A stretch of DNA of 64,000 bases from Ralstonia sp. RRA (GTDB taxonomy: Bacteria > Pseudomonadota > Gammaproteobacteria > Burkholderiales > Burkholderiaceae), in NCBI RefSeq assembly GCF_037023145.1, contig NZ_CP146092.1:1116001-1180000 (forward strand), in the 5' to 3' direction. The position numbers were made by a program, and so were the translations under genes. The notes under the pieces are model-generated. The model did not search any database. It was not told the origin of the DNA and saw only the letters and a program-made list of their open reading frames with translations. This document shows, piece after piece, positions 8,051 through 17,018 of the stretch. Numbering within the stretch: position 1 is the stretch's first letter; every line of letters begins with the position of its first letter.

Positions 8051-9328
8051 ATGAGTGATACAAAGTACCAAGGAGACACCAACGCCGTCGTCAACCCGCT
8101 CGACAAGGGTTTGGGTGCGTTGGAAGCCGCTTGCGCGCCGGAGCAGATCGCTGCGCAGCGCTGGAACGTATTGAGCGAAGACCTGAACCTGCCGGTGGCA
8201 GTGCTTTCGCAGTCGCGCCTGGAACACAACCTGGCCTGGATGCAGCGTTTTGTGGGCGAATACGGCGTCAAGCTGGCACCGCACGGCAAGACGACGATGG
8301 CGCCGCGCCTGTTCCAGCGCCAACTGGAGGGTGGCGCCTGGGGCATCACGCTGGCAACGGCACACCAGACGCGCGTTGCCTACGCGCATGGCGTGCGTCG
8401 CGTGCTGATGGCCAATCAGTTGGTCGGCAAGCGCAACATGGCGATCCTGGCGGAGCTGCTGGCCGATCCGTCGTTCGAATTTTTCTGCCTGGTGGATGCG
8501 GCGGATCAAGTGGATCAACTCGCGGCCTTCTTTGGCAAGGCGGGCCATCCGATCCAGGTGCTGATCGAGCTGGGCGTGCAGGGCGGCCGTACCGGTGTGC
8601 GCGATGAGGCGCAACTGCAATCGGTGCTGGATGCGCTCACGCGTGCCAATGGCGCCGTCAAGCTGGCGGGCGTGGAAGTGTATGAAGGCGTGATCAAGGA
8701 AGAGGCCGACATCCGTGCCTTCCTGCAGCGCGCCGTGAAGGTGATTGGTGATCTCGCAAAGGCTGGCCGCCTGCAACGCACGCCCGCCGTGCTGACCGGT
8801 GCCGGTTCAGCCTGGTACGACGTGGTGGCCGAAGAATTTGCCAAGACCGAGATCGGCCAGCCGCTGGACGTGGTGCTGCGCCCCGGCTGCTACCTGACGC
8901 ACGACGTCGGCATCTACAAAGCCGCGCAGGCCCGTATCGACGCCAACAACCCGATCGCGCACAAGATGCGCTCCAGCCTGCTGCCCGCGCTGCAACTGTG
9001 GGCCTACGTGCAATCGGTGCCGGAAGGCGAGCGCGCCATCGTGGCGCTGGGCAAGCGCGATGCGGCCTTCGATGCCGGCCTGCCGTTGCCGGTGCTGCAT
9101 TTCCGTCCGGGTGACAAGGCACCGTCGGCCACGCCTGCGCATTGGGAAGTGACCGGCATGATGGATCAGCACGCCTACCTGAAGATCGCCCCGGGCGACG
9201 ACATCAAGGTCGGCGACATGATCGCCTTCGACATCTCGCACCCGTGCCTGACGTTCGACAAGTGGCGCCAGATTCCCGTCATCGACGATGCATACAACGT
9301 CGTCGACGTGGTGCAGACGTACTTCTGA
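8051..9328 (+). CDS. DSD1/D-threonine aldolase-type PLP enzyme, probable D-glucosaminate ammonia-lyase
   Basis: The 425-residue protein combines an alanine-racemase-like PLP barrel with the C-terminal domain of D-serine dehydratase-like enzymes. The PLP lysine is Lys80 in APHGKTTMAPR. His397 and Cys399 in SHPCLTFDKW match the metal-binding pair of DSD1 enzymes. Relatives act on D-serine, D-threonine or D-glucosaminate. Because the next gene is a KDG kinase and an eda gene lies in the other arm, I infer dehydrative deamination of D-glucosaminate to 2-keto-3-deoxygluconate plus ammonia. The start is uncertain: ATG 8051 has no close ribosome site (AAAGGA lies about 15 bases upstream), and codons 3-7 overlap operator copy 2. 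Confidence 0.85.
   Translation: MSDTKYQGDTNAVVNPLDKGLGALEAACAPEQIAAQRWNVLSEDLNLPVAVLSQSRLEHNLAWMQRFVGEYGVKLAPHGKTTMAPRLFQRQLEGGAWGITLATAHQTRVAYAHGVRRVLMANQLVGKRNMAILAELLADPSFEFFCLVDAADQVDQLAAFFGKAGHPIQVLIELGVQGGRTGVRDEAQLQSVLDALTRANGAVKLAGVEVYEGVIKEEADIRAFLQRAVKVIGDLAKAGRLQRTPAVLTGAGSAWYDVVAEEFAKTEIGQPLDVVLRPGCYLTHDVGIYKAAQARIDANNPIAHKMRSSLLPALQLWAYVQSVPEGERAIVALGKRDAAFDAGLPLPVLHFRPGDKAPSATPAHWEVTGMMDQHAYLKIAPGDDIKVGDMIAFDISHPCLTFDKWRQIPVIDDAYNVVDVVQTYF
8057..8071. promoter_or_regulatory. Candidate RpiR operator, copy 2
   Basis: The site reads GATACAAAGTACCAA, the reverse complement of copy 1 apart from one position. The two centres are about 103 bases apart, close to ten helical turns. It lies inside the first codons of the PLP enzyme gene, a position from which a bound repressor could block elongation or loop with copy 1. 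This is inferred from sequence only. Confidence 0.6.
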
Positions 9329-9341
9329 GCAGAGCACGCAT

Positions 9342-10268
9342 ATGGCAGACATCCTCGCCTATGGCGAAGCGCTGATCGAGTTCAACCAGGCGGATTCCGG
9401 CAGCACGTCGTGGAACTTCGGCTTTGGCGGTGATACGTCCAACTTTTGCATTGCTGCGGCACGGCAGGGCGCACGCACCGGCTACATCAGCGCGGTGGGT
9501 GGTGACCGCTTCGGCCAGGCGCTGCGTGCGTTGTGGCAAGCGGAGGGCGTCGATCACACCTACGTGCATACCGATGCGCAGGCGCCGACCGGCCTGTACT
9601 TCGTCTCGCACGATGCGCGTGGCCATCACTTCGACTACCTGCGCGCGGGTTCCGCTGCCAGCCGTTTCCAGACGGCACAACTGCCGCTGCAGGCGATTGC
9701 GGCGGCCAAGGCGTTCCACCTGTCGGGCATCAGCCTGGCGATCAGCGATACGGCTTGTGATGCTGGCCTGGCGGCGATGTCGCATGCGCAGGCGTCAGGC
9801 GTGCTGGTGTCGTTCGATACCAATCTGCGCTTGCGCCTGTGGCCGCTGGCCCGCGCTCGCGCGGTGATGCGCGAGGCCATGCGCACGTGCGACCTGTGCT
9901 TGCCGAGCTGGGATGACGTGACCGTGCTGCTTGACTGTCATGACCGTGATGGCATCGTCGATACGCTGCTCGGCTGGGGCGTGAAGCTGGTGGCGCTCAA
10001 GATGGGTGCGGAAGGCTGCTATGTGGCGACGCCCGAGTCGCGCACGCTGGTGCCGCGGCATACGGTGGATGCCATTGATGCGACTGGAGCGGGGGATTGC
10101 TTTGGTGGCTCGTTTGTTGCGCGTATTGTGGCGGGGGATTCGCCGATTGAAGCCGCGCGCTATGCCAATGTGGCTGCAGCCATTTCGACCACCGGCTATA
10201 GCGCCGTTGCGCCGATTCCGCGTGCGGATGCTGTGCGTGCGGCGTTGGCTTTGGGGCGGGCTGCTTAG
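9342..10268 (+). CDS. kdgK: PfkB-family sugar kinase, probable 2-keto-3-deoxygluconate kinase
   Basis: The 308-residue ribokinase-family enzyme would phosphorylate 2-keto-3-deoxygluconate to KDPG with ATP. It has the N-terminal ILAYGEALIEF, the substrate region FGFGGDTSNFCIAAARQGA, the GGDRFGQALR motif and the C-terminal catalytic signature DATGAGDCFGGSFVA with the anion hole and base Asp. It starts 13 bases after the PLP enzyme stop, so both are probably one transcript. The product is the substrate of the KDPG aldolase at 3012, which links the two arms of the divergon. Confidence 0.88.
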   Translation: MADILAYGEALIEFNQADSGSTSWNFGFGGDTSNFCIAAARQGARTGYISAVGGDRFGQALRALWQAEGVDHTYVHTDAQAPTGLYFVSHDARGHHFDYLRAGSAASRFQTAQLPLQAIAAAKAFHLSGISLAISDTACDAGLAAMSHAQASGVLVSFDTNLRLRLWPLARARAVMREAMRTCDLCLPSWDDVTVLLDCHDRDGIVDTLLGWGVKLVALKMGAEGCYVATPESRTLVPRHTVDAIDATGAGDCFGGSFVARIVAGDSPIEAARYANVAAAISTTGYSAVAPIPRADAVRAALALGRAA

Positions 10269-10317
10269 ATTGATGTTGGTGGTGCGCCGGTGTTTCGTCC
10301 CCTGCCGGGGCCGACTC

Positions 10318-10480
10318 ACTTTCTTTGTCTTGCCAAAGAAAGTAAGCAAAGAAAGGCGCGCCCGATGCGGCGCCTTCCCCTTGAATTTGTGTGACCAGGC
10401 GGAGAAGGAGGCAAACTCGCTTCGCTCAGACAGGCCTCCTTCTTTTTTCCGCCCGCTCACAAAAATTCAAGGCGCCGCAT
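10318..10480. repeat. Large interspersed hairpin element
   Basis: Two arms (10366-10412 and 10434-10480) pair over almost 47 bases with a few bulges. The outer 12 bases ATGCGGCGCCTT and the inner GAAGGAGGC match exactly, closing a 21-base loop rich in CTCGCTTCGCTC. On the left it is preceded by TTTCTTTG-TCTTGC-CAAAGAAA, a small perfect stem at 10321-10342, and by AGCAAAGAAAGG. The region has no coding potential. The build is that of a dispersed extragenic palindrome or MITE-like unit; I believe similar units are common between Ralstonia genes, but copies cannot be counted here. Confidence 0.7.
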
Positions 10481-10534
10481 AGGGCAGGGTACGGCCAAAC
10501 CGTCTGGTGCCTGTGTTGGCGCTCGTGATCGGCT

Positions 10535-10577
10535 AAAGGAAAACGCCACCGCGTTGTTTGCGGTGGCGTTTCCTTTT
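10535..10577 (-). terminator. Intrinsic terminator, probably bidirectional
   Basis: AAAGGAAAACGCCACCGC and GCGGTGGCGTTTCCTTT form a long GC-rich stem with a seven-base loop and flanking A and T runs on both sides. It sits just past the stop of the acylase gene (minus strand), and in the other direction it would end read-through from the kinase operon. Confidence 0.85.
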
Positions 10578-10590
10578 GGGACTTTGCTAC

Positions 10591-13032
10591 TTACTTGGCC
10601 GGTATCAGATGCACACGTGACTCCGTGGCTGCCTCCACCGCCTTGCGCGAATACAGCAGCGGGAAGTAGTCGCCCTTGAGCCACAGCGGCGCGAGGTCGC
10701 GGTAGTGCGGGCTGTCGGGGTTGCCGGATTGGCCGGGCAGGTTGACGGCGCGAGAGTTGTCCCAGTTGCCAACATCCACCACCGTGCGGAACGACGGGCC
10801 GTTGGTCTGCAGGAAGTCGCTCGCGCGATACGTCGACTGGTTAGGCGTGTAGGCGCTGCCGCCTTCGGGCGTGGGGCCAACGTTGAGCTTGGCACGCGTG
10901 GCCTCGTCGACGATGGCGGCGAACGGATGGGCGTTCAGGTTGTGGTGCAGCACGCCCCAGTTCCAGGCTTGCGGGTTCGGGCCCTGGCGCTTGACCATGT
11001 CAGCCCACGCGTCTTTCAGACTGGCGAGCAGCACGGTGTCGCGCTTGGTGGCGGCCTGTTGTGGGTCTTCGCCAAACTTGCGCTCGGTGCCTTGCGGGTG
11101 TTCCAGCGTGTCGAGCACGACAGCGGTATCCGGCGCACCCATTGCATCGGCACTGGCCTTGGGCAACACCGCGCTCTTGAACGCACGGCCCAGGTGATGC
11201 GTGAACCAGACCTCGTGCAGCGCAGCCTGCGGAGAATCCGCCAGCATGGTTGCATTCCAGCCTTTGAAGAGGTTGAGTGCGGCCTGTGTATCCGCGTCGT
11301 TGGACGATAGCGGCGCCAGCAGTGCCATCAGCCGGCGCGCGGGAATCGACACCATGTCGTTCTGCAACCGCATCGAATCTTCAATCGATACCTTGTCGAG
11401 CTTGGCCAGCACTTCGTCAATGCGTGCGTGACGCGAGCCGTTGGTCCACTCGAAGCCAAGCTTGCGCTCGCGGTACGGGTAGTCCGCCGGCAGGTTCATT
11501 TCGTTGGACGAGGTGAAGTACCCCGACGTCGGGTTGTACGTGCTGGGCAGCTGGTCGCCGCGCCAGAACCCGGCCCACTCGTAGCGGCCGTCGCCGGGCA
11601 CGGGCAGCAGGCCATCCCAGTTCGGGCGGATGGGGGCGAGGCCGCCCGGCACCCAGCCGATGTTGCCCTTCGTATCGGCATAGACCTGGTTTTCTGTGGG
11701 CGCGCCCCAGTTCAGCATCGATTGCTTGAACTGCGCGAACGTGCGCGCGCGCATGTAGCCGACCGAGCCGAAATACGGCGACATGCCAGGCGACAGCCAT
11801 GCCGAACGCACGGCATACGCGCGGTGCTTTTCGGCATCGACGTAGATGACGGGGCCGTGGCGCGTGAAGGTCAGGTCGACGGGGCGGGATTCACTGCCGC
11901 GCACCTTCACGGTTTCGTGCAGCACGGTAAAGGGCTCCCAGCCGTCCTTGTAGCGGTATTCGCTGTTGTTGGCCGGGTTCAGCTCGTAGACGTAGAGGTC
12001 TTCCTGGTCGATGTTGAAGATGGTCAGGCCGAAGGCGACGTGGCCGTTATGGCCGATCGATACAGCCGGCAATGACGGCTCGCCCGCGCCGATGATGTCG
12101 AGCGTGGGCGTGCTGATGTGGGCGATGTAGCGCAGGCTCGGTGCGGAGTACGCGCGGTGCGGGTCGTTGGCCATCACGGCGCGGCCGGTGGTGGACTTGC
12201 CAGGGGCGATCACCCAGTTGTTGCTGCCCTCCATGGTCTCTTCGAGGTTGGTGGCAGCCGCTACGCGGGTGCTGTCGATATCGACGCCCTTGAGCGATTC
12301 CGGCGTGAGGCGCACGCCTTGCGTGGCAAGCGAAAAGACCTTCAGCAGATCCTTCGGCAGGCAAGGGTCCAGGCCTTCGGGCAACTGCGTTTGCCAGGCA
12401 GGCTGCAGGCCAAAGCGGATGGTGTCGTCGGCCAGGCTGGCCTTGCAGGCCACGTTGGCGCGTGCGACTTCCGATTGCAGGTTGCGCGTCAGGCCGTGGC
12501 TGCGGATGCGCACCACGTCTTCCGGCGCCCAATGCGCTGGCGTGTAGTTCAGCTTGCGGAACTCGAGCGGCGTCTGTTCCGGGTGCTTGGCCAGCCAATC
12601 GACATACACATTGATGCCGGCAACAAAGCGCGTGGCAATGTGCTGTGCATCCGGGCTGTAGTGGTTCCATTCGACCTGCATGTCATCGCGATAGAGGAAC
12701 AGCCGCGTGGCGCGATCCTGTTCCACATAGGCGGGGCCGAACACTTCGGAGAGTTGCCCCAGCCCGCGGCGGCGCCACAGGTCGATCTGGAACAGGCGGT
12801 CGCGCGCGGCATTGAAGCCCTGCGCGAAGAAGCCGTCGTCTTCGCTCTTGGCGTAGATGTGCGGCACGCCCCAGCGGTCGATCAGGATGTCGGCGGGCTT
12901 GGACAAGCCGGGCACGGCGATGGTCTGCGCGGCGGCTGAGTTGGCCGGTTTGGCCGCATCTCTGGCGATAGCTTGTGCAGACATGCCGAGCGCAATGGCC
13001 GACAACACAACGGGAAGCGAACGGATGGGCAT
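10591..13032 (-). CDS. Penicillin acylase-family Ntn hydrolase, exported
   Basis: The 813-residue precursor starts with a signal peptide (MPIRSLPVVLSAIALGMSAQA). Penicillin amidase-family enzymes are cut into alpha and beta chains, exposing a catalytic Ser: here Gly-Ser270 in EGSNNWVIAPG is the cleavage site. Further family marks are the early DRWGVPHIYA, GHNGHVAFGLTIFN, FTRHGPVIY and PPGG-like SGNPDSPHYRDLAPLW near the C-terminus. The protein would act in the periplasm on amide bonds of acylated small molecules. Some relatives degrade N-acyl-homoserine lactones, others penicillins or lipopeptides; sequence alone does not decide. The ATG at 13032 directly begins the signal peptide; GAGGAG lies 11 bases upstream. 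Confidence 0.88.
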   Translation of the reverse strand: MPIRSLPVVLSAIALGMSAQAIARDAAKPANSAAAQTIAVPGLSKPADILIDRWGVPHIYAKSEDDGFFAQGFNAARDRLFQIDLWRRRGLGQLSEVFGPAYVEQDRATRLFLYRDDMQVEWNHYSPDAQHIATRFVAGINVYVDWLAKHPEQTPLEFRKLNYTPAHWAPEDVVRIRSHGLTRNLQSEVARANVACKASLADDTIRFGLQPAWQTQLPEGLDPCLPKDLLKVFSLATQGVRLTPESLKGVDIDSTRVAAATNLEETMEGSNNWVIAPGKSTTGRAVMANDPHRAYSAPSLRYIAHISTPTLDIIGAGEPSLPAVSIGHNGHVAFGLTIFNIDQEDLYVYELNPANNSEYRYKDGWEPFTVLHETVKVRGSESRPVDLTFTRHGPVIYVDAEKHRAYAVRSAWLSPGMSPYFGSVGYMRARTFAQFKQSMLNWGAPTENQVYADTKGNIGWVPGGLAPIRPNWDGLLPVPGDGRYEWAGFWRGDQLPSTYNPTSGYFTSSNEMNLPADYPYRERKLGFEWTNGSRHARIDEVLAKLDKVSIEDSMRLQNDMVSIPARRLMALLAPLSSNDADTQAALNLFKGWNATMLADSPQAALHEVWFTHHLGRAFKSAVLPKASADAMGAPDTAVVLDTLEHPQGTERKFGEDPQQAATKRDTVLLASLKDAWADMVKRQGPNPQAWNWGVLHHNLNAHPFAAIVDEATRAKLNVGPTPEGGSAYTPNQSTYRASDFLQTNGPSFRTVVDVGNWDNSRAVNLPGQSGNPDSPHYRDLAPLWLKGDYFPLLYSRKAVEAATESRVHLIPAK

Positions 13033-13305
13033 GGCGATGCAGTCTCCTCTCTGAGCCCGGAATGCCAATGCAACCCAAGATGGGGCAGGATTCAGGCGTT
13101 CTTATGGGTACAGCAGACAGCCGCGCGACTGACGAATGGCGGCGGATAGGAAGGGCAAGCTGGCCGATCGGTGAGGCTGGGTGGGAACTGCTAGGGGAGA
13201 GATGCCCACCGGCCGGCACAGACGCCCAGTATGCGGATGCGCCCACACCCGCGCCAATGACTTTTGTTTGGTCAACCATTCCGTCAAGGCATGGTTGCAC
13301 GCAGG

Positions 13306-15393
13306 TCAGGCCAGTGTTTCTGGACCGGTCTTGCGACGCACGTTGGCGGCCAGCACGTGGCCCAGCTCACCGGGGAAGATCGGCTTGGTGATGACGGATT
13401 GGTAGCCGGCCTCCTTGGCCGCTTTCAATCGGATCGGGTCGGCAAATGCGGTGACGGCAATGGCGGGCAGGTCGATCATGCCTTTCGCGCGCACTGCACG
13501 CACAAGCTGCATGCCATCCATGCCGGGCATGGCCAGGTCGCTGACCAGCGCATCGAACGGGTAGTCTGCTGCGGCTTGCTCCAACGCGTCGAGTGCAGCG
13601 GGCCCGTTGGACACGGTAACGACCTCGGCGCCGTAGCGCTCGAGCATCAGCGCAATCACGCCGAGCGATTCCGGGTTGTCGTCCACGGCCAGCACACGCA
13701 TGCCGTCCAGCGCAGGAGCCGACGTGCCGGAAACGAAGCCGGGCACGCGGCCCTGCTGCTCATCTGGCTGCGCGGCGTGCAGCGGCAGCGTGACCGCCAT
13801 CGTGGTGCCGTGATTGGCCCCGCTGCTGGCCGCGGTAATGCGCCCATGATGCAGTTCGACCAGTTGCTTGGCGATCGACAGCCCCAGCCCCAGGCCGCCA
13901 TGGCGCCGCGTGTTGGACAGGTCTGCCTGCTGGAAGCGATCAAAGATATGCGGCAGGAAGGCGGGCTCAATGCCGATGCCGGTATCGCGCACCGTCGCCA
14001 CCACGCCTTCTGGTGCCGGGTGTACCGATAACCGGACGTGCCCACCCTCGGGCGTGAACTTCACGGCGTTGGCCAGCAGGTTCCAGAACACCTGTTTCAG
14101 GCGCCCCGCATCGCCTTGCAGCATGGGCACGGGCAGGTATTCCGTGTCGATGCTGATCTGTTTCTGGCGCGCCATCGGCTCGATGGTTTCGCGGGCGCGC
14201 TCCAGCACGTCGGCCAGATCGACTTCTCCAATCTCCAGCGGCACCTTGCCCGACAGGATGGCCGACATGTCGAGCAAGTCGTCGATCAGGTGAACTTGCG
14301 TGCGGGCGCTGCGCTCGATGGCGGCCAGGCCACGCTTGAACATGGTCTCGTCGTAGGCGCGCATATTCAGCAACTGGGCCCAGCCCAGCACGGCATTGAG
14401 CGGCGTGCGCAGTTCGTGGCTGACGGTGGCGAGGAAGTCGTCCTTCAGGCGGCTGGCGCGTTCGGCCTCTTCACGGGCGCGCGATTCGGCTTCAAGCAAC
14501 TGCGCGCGGCGGGCTTCGGCCTGGCGGTGTTCGCTGATGTCGATCACGGCATTGGTCAGGCCGACGATCTCGCCCGTGTCATCACGCAGGGGCATGACCA
14601 CCACGTCGTAGACCACGCGCTGGGTGTGCCGACGCCGGAAGGCGAATTCCACCCGCGTGGGCATGCCGCTGGCAATCACGCGTTGGCCGGCTTCCGTCAG
14701 GCGTGCGGCGGCACGGCGGCCGAACACCTCACGCACGGTGCGTCCCATCAGTTGCTCAGGTTGCAGGCCGAACACGGGGTTGTGCACCCAGGTGAAGTGC
14801 ATCGTGTTATCGACGTCATAGAGCGAGATGGGCGAGGCCTGCAATGCTGCCAGCAGGCGCTGTTGCGACACGCGCTGCAGCGTTTCAGCGCGGGCGCGGC
14901 GTTCGGCACCGGCGCGCGCCCGACGCAACTGTTCGCACAGCAGGCAGATCAGCAGCGCGCCCGCAGCAAACACGCTCAACTGCACGGGCGTGAGGTTGAT
15001 GGGCGGCACCGCTTGCAGCTCAACCAAGCCAGCATACAGCAGCGCGTACGTGGTAATGGCAGCGATGCCCGGCCAGAAGCCGCCGTACCAGGCGGCAATC
15101 GTCACGACCGGAAACGCCAGATAGAACGGCAGGCGAATGCCTGCAGCCGACTCCAGCATCAGCCGCCCGAGCGTGCCGACCACGGCTGCGCCGATCGCCA
15201 CCAACCAGGCGGATGGCCGAATGGCCGGTGCGACGTTCAGGCCGCTGCCGCTGAATGGCCCGGGATCGGGCACGCGCTCAGTTGGCCCGGAGGGGCGTGC
15301 GGGACGCGTGTAGTGCCCGGAGCGCGCAGCGCGTGCGTCCAGCGGGCGAGAGGTAGGGTGCAGGATGAACTTCACGATCGGGCGCGGCAGCAC
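13306..15393 (-). CDS. Hybrid sensor histidine kinase/response regulator
   Basis: The 695-residue protein has a DUF4118-like membrane sensor region (hydrophobic segments about residues 60-155), a PAS domain (about 170-310), a HisKA domain with the phospho-accepting His in [14 protein letters not shown], an HATPase_c domain (NLLANAVKFTPEGG, GTGIGIEPAFLPHIF, GGLGLGLSIAKQLVELH) and a C-terminal receiver with VDDN, Asp in VSDLAMPGMDGM and the Lys in ITKPI. A separate output partner is not adjacent, so the receiver may relay to a phosphotransferase. The start is GTG at 15393 with no clear ribosome site; GTG 15273 is an alternative that would still keep the membrane region. Confidence 0.9.
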   Translation of the reverse strand: MLPRPIVKFILHPTSRPLDARAARSGHYTRPARPSGPTERVPDPGPFSGSGLNVAPAIRPSAWLVAIGAAVVGTLGRLMLESAAGIRLPFYLAFPVVTIAAWYGGFWPGIAAITTYALLYAGLVELQAVPPINLTPVQLSVFAAGALLICLLCEQLRRARAGAERRARAETLQRVSQQRLLAALQASPISLYDVDNTMHFTWVHNPVFGLQPEQLMGRTVREVFGRRAAARLTEAGQRVIASGMPTRVEFAFRRRHTQRVVYDVVVMPLRDDTGEIVGLTNAVIDISEHRQAEARRAQLLEAESRAREEAERASRLKDDFLATVSHELRTPLNAVLGWAQLLNMRAYDETMFKRGLAAIERSARTQVHLIDDLLDMSAILSGKVPLEIGEVDLADVLERARETIEPMARQKQISIDTEYLPVPMLQGDAGRLKQVFWNLLANAVKFTPEGGHVRLSVHPAPEGVVATVRDTGIGIEPAFLPHIFDRFQQADLSNTRRHGGLGLGLSIAKQLVELHHGRITAASSGANHGTTMAVTLPLHAAQPDEQQGRVPGFVSGTSAPALDGMRVLAVDDNPESLGVIALMLERYGAEVVTVSNGPAALDALEQAAADYPFDALVSDLAMPGMDGMQLVRAVRAKGMIDLPAIAVTAFADPIRLKAAKEAGYQSVITKPIFPGELGHVLAANVRRKTGPETLA

Positions 15394-15529
15394 CGAGCGG
15401 CCAAAGGTGACTCAGCATATGAATTGGCCGCCGCCGCCGCCATCGGGGTTTCGCTGACATGCCTGCCAGAGGGTCGCCCATTTGACGCCCGATTCCTGCC
15501 CGGGCCAATACTGGCGCGGGTGTGCAGCG

Positions 15530-16864
15530 TTATCCCCCTGACGAGGGGGGTGTTGGGTGTGGCGGATGGGGCTCGCGCAGGCGGTCTCGATGCGTCAGAT
15601 CCGGAAACAGGCGCATCCAGATCGCCACCACCAGCAGCGTGCCCATCGCGCCCATCACCACCGAGGGCACCGGCCCCAGCAGCCCGGCCAGCATGCCCGA
15701 CTCGAACTCGCCCAACTGGTTGGATGCACCCACAAAGACCGAGTTGACTGCACTTACGCGCCCGCGCATCGCATCTGGCGTATCGAGTTGCACCAGCGAG
15801 GTCCGGATGACCACGCTGATCATGTCTGCCGCGCCCAGCACCACCAGCGCCAGCATCGACAGCGGCAGCCAGCGCGAAACCCCGAACACCAGCGTTGCCA
15901 GCCCAAAGACGGCGACGGAAGCAAACATCACCTTGCCCACGCGCCGCTCCAGCGGCCGATGCGCAAGAAAGATCGCCATCCCAAGCGCGCCCACAGCTGG
16001 TGCAGAGCGCAGCAGCCCCAACCCCCACGCCTGGGTGCCCAGGATGTCGCGCGCATAGATCGGCAGCAGCGCCGTTGCGCCGCCCAGCAGCACGGCAAAC
16101 AGGTCGAGCGAGATGGCGCCCAGCACCACCGGCCGCCCTTTGATGAAAGCGATACCCGCGAACAGCGACTGCAGGCTCACCGGTGTGCTGACCGGCACCA
16201 CGCGCTCCATGCGCACAAACGCCAGCAGAACATGCGCAAGCAGAAAGAGTCCGGCTGCCGTGGCATACACCACCGGTGCGCCGGCCACATAGAGGAGGCC
16301 ACCCAGCGCCGGCCCGAGGATGACGCCGGTCTGCCCGGCCGAACTGGACAACGCCACGGCGCGTGGCAGCGCCTGCGGCGGCACCAGCGATGGCAGCAGC
16401 GCCTGCAGCGTCGGCGTCTCGAAGGCGCGCATCGCGCCGATCACCACCACGCACAGGAAGATCGACTGCACGCCGGCGTGGCCGTGGAATGCCATGATCG
16501 CCAGCGTCATGGCCACCAGTGCCTCGATGGCCTGGCATGCACGCACTACGCGGCGCCGGTCGTAGCGATCGGCGATATGGCCCGAGGCCAATACCAGCAC
16601 CACCGAAGGCAGGAATTGGGCAAGGCCTACCAGCCCGAGCACGTAGGCGCTGCGCGTGAGATCGTAGATCTGCCAGCCCACTGCCACACCAAACATCTGG
16701 TAGGCGAAGGTGGTGGACAGCCTGGTGAACCAGAACAGCCGGAAGGCCGGGTAGGAGAAGGGCGCGTGCGACAGCACTATCGCTGAAGCAGCAGGCGCGG
16801 AAGACGAGGAAAGGCCGGCGTCGCCAGACACGGTGAATGCGCGCCGGAAACCGGCGGTCTGCAA
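15530..16864 (-). CDS. MFS exporter, EntS/MFS_3 type
   Basis: The 444-residue protein has about 12 membrane segments and the MFS loop ASGHIADRYDRRRVVRAC after helix 2. The overall order (FRLFWFTRLSTTFAYQMFGVAVGWQIYDLT at the N-terminus) resembles drug or siderophore exporters of the EntS group. The start is uncertain: the frame can begin with TTG at 16864 or GTG at 16831 and neither has a strong ribosome site. The gene precedes the hybrid kinase on the same strand with a 136-base gap. The substrate is unknown. Confidence 0.85.
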   Translation of the reverse strand: MQTAGFRRAFTVSGDAGLSSSSAPAASAIVLSHAPFSYPAFRLFWFTRLSTTFAYQMFGVAVGWQIYDLTRSAYVLGLVGLAQFLPSVVLVLASGHIADRYDRRRVVRACQAIEALVAMTLAIMAFHGHAGVQSIFLCVVVIGAMRAFETPTLQALLPSLVPPQALPRAVALSSSAGQTGVILGPALGGLLYVAGAPVVYATAAGLFLLAHVLLAFVRMERVVPVSTPVSLQSLFAGIAFIKGRPVVLGAISLDLFAVLLGGATALLPIYARDILGTQAWGLGLLRSAPAVGALGMAIFLAHRPLERRVGKVMFASVAVFGLATLVFGVSRWLPLSMLALVVLGAADMISVVIRTSLVQLDTPDAMRGRVSAVNSVFVGASNQLGEFESGMLAGLLGPVPSVVMGAMGTLLVVAIWMRLFPDLTHRDRLREPHPPHPTPPSSGG

Positions 16865-17018
16865 AAGTGATGAACGGGATGCCCGTCATCGTAACGGATG
16901 TGGGCCGCCAGCGTTCGGGCGCACGGGCGTTGGATTGGCGAAACGGCTGGCAAACCATTACAGGAACTTTCACCATGCCCCGCCCGCGGGCTGAAGGCCG
17001 TCTGGCTGCGCTGCGTGC

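Noticed and set aside
15531..15550. CCCCC-TGACGA-GGGGG hairpin as a terminator
   Set aside because: It overlaps the 3' coding end of the MFS gene and has no T run.
13264..15747. Long plus-strand frames opposite the hybrid kinase
   Set aside because: The minus strand encodes all kinase and receiver motifs in order; the plus-strand frames are composition artefacts.
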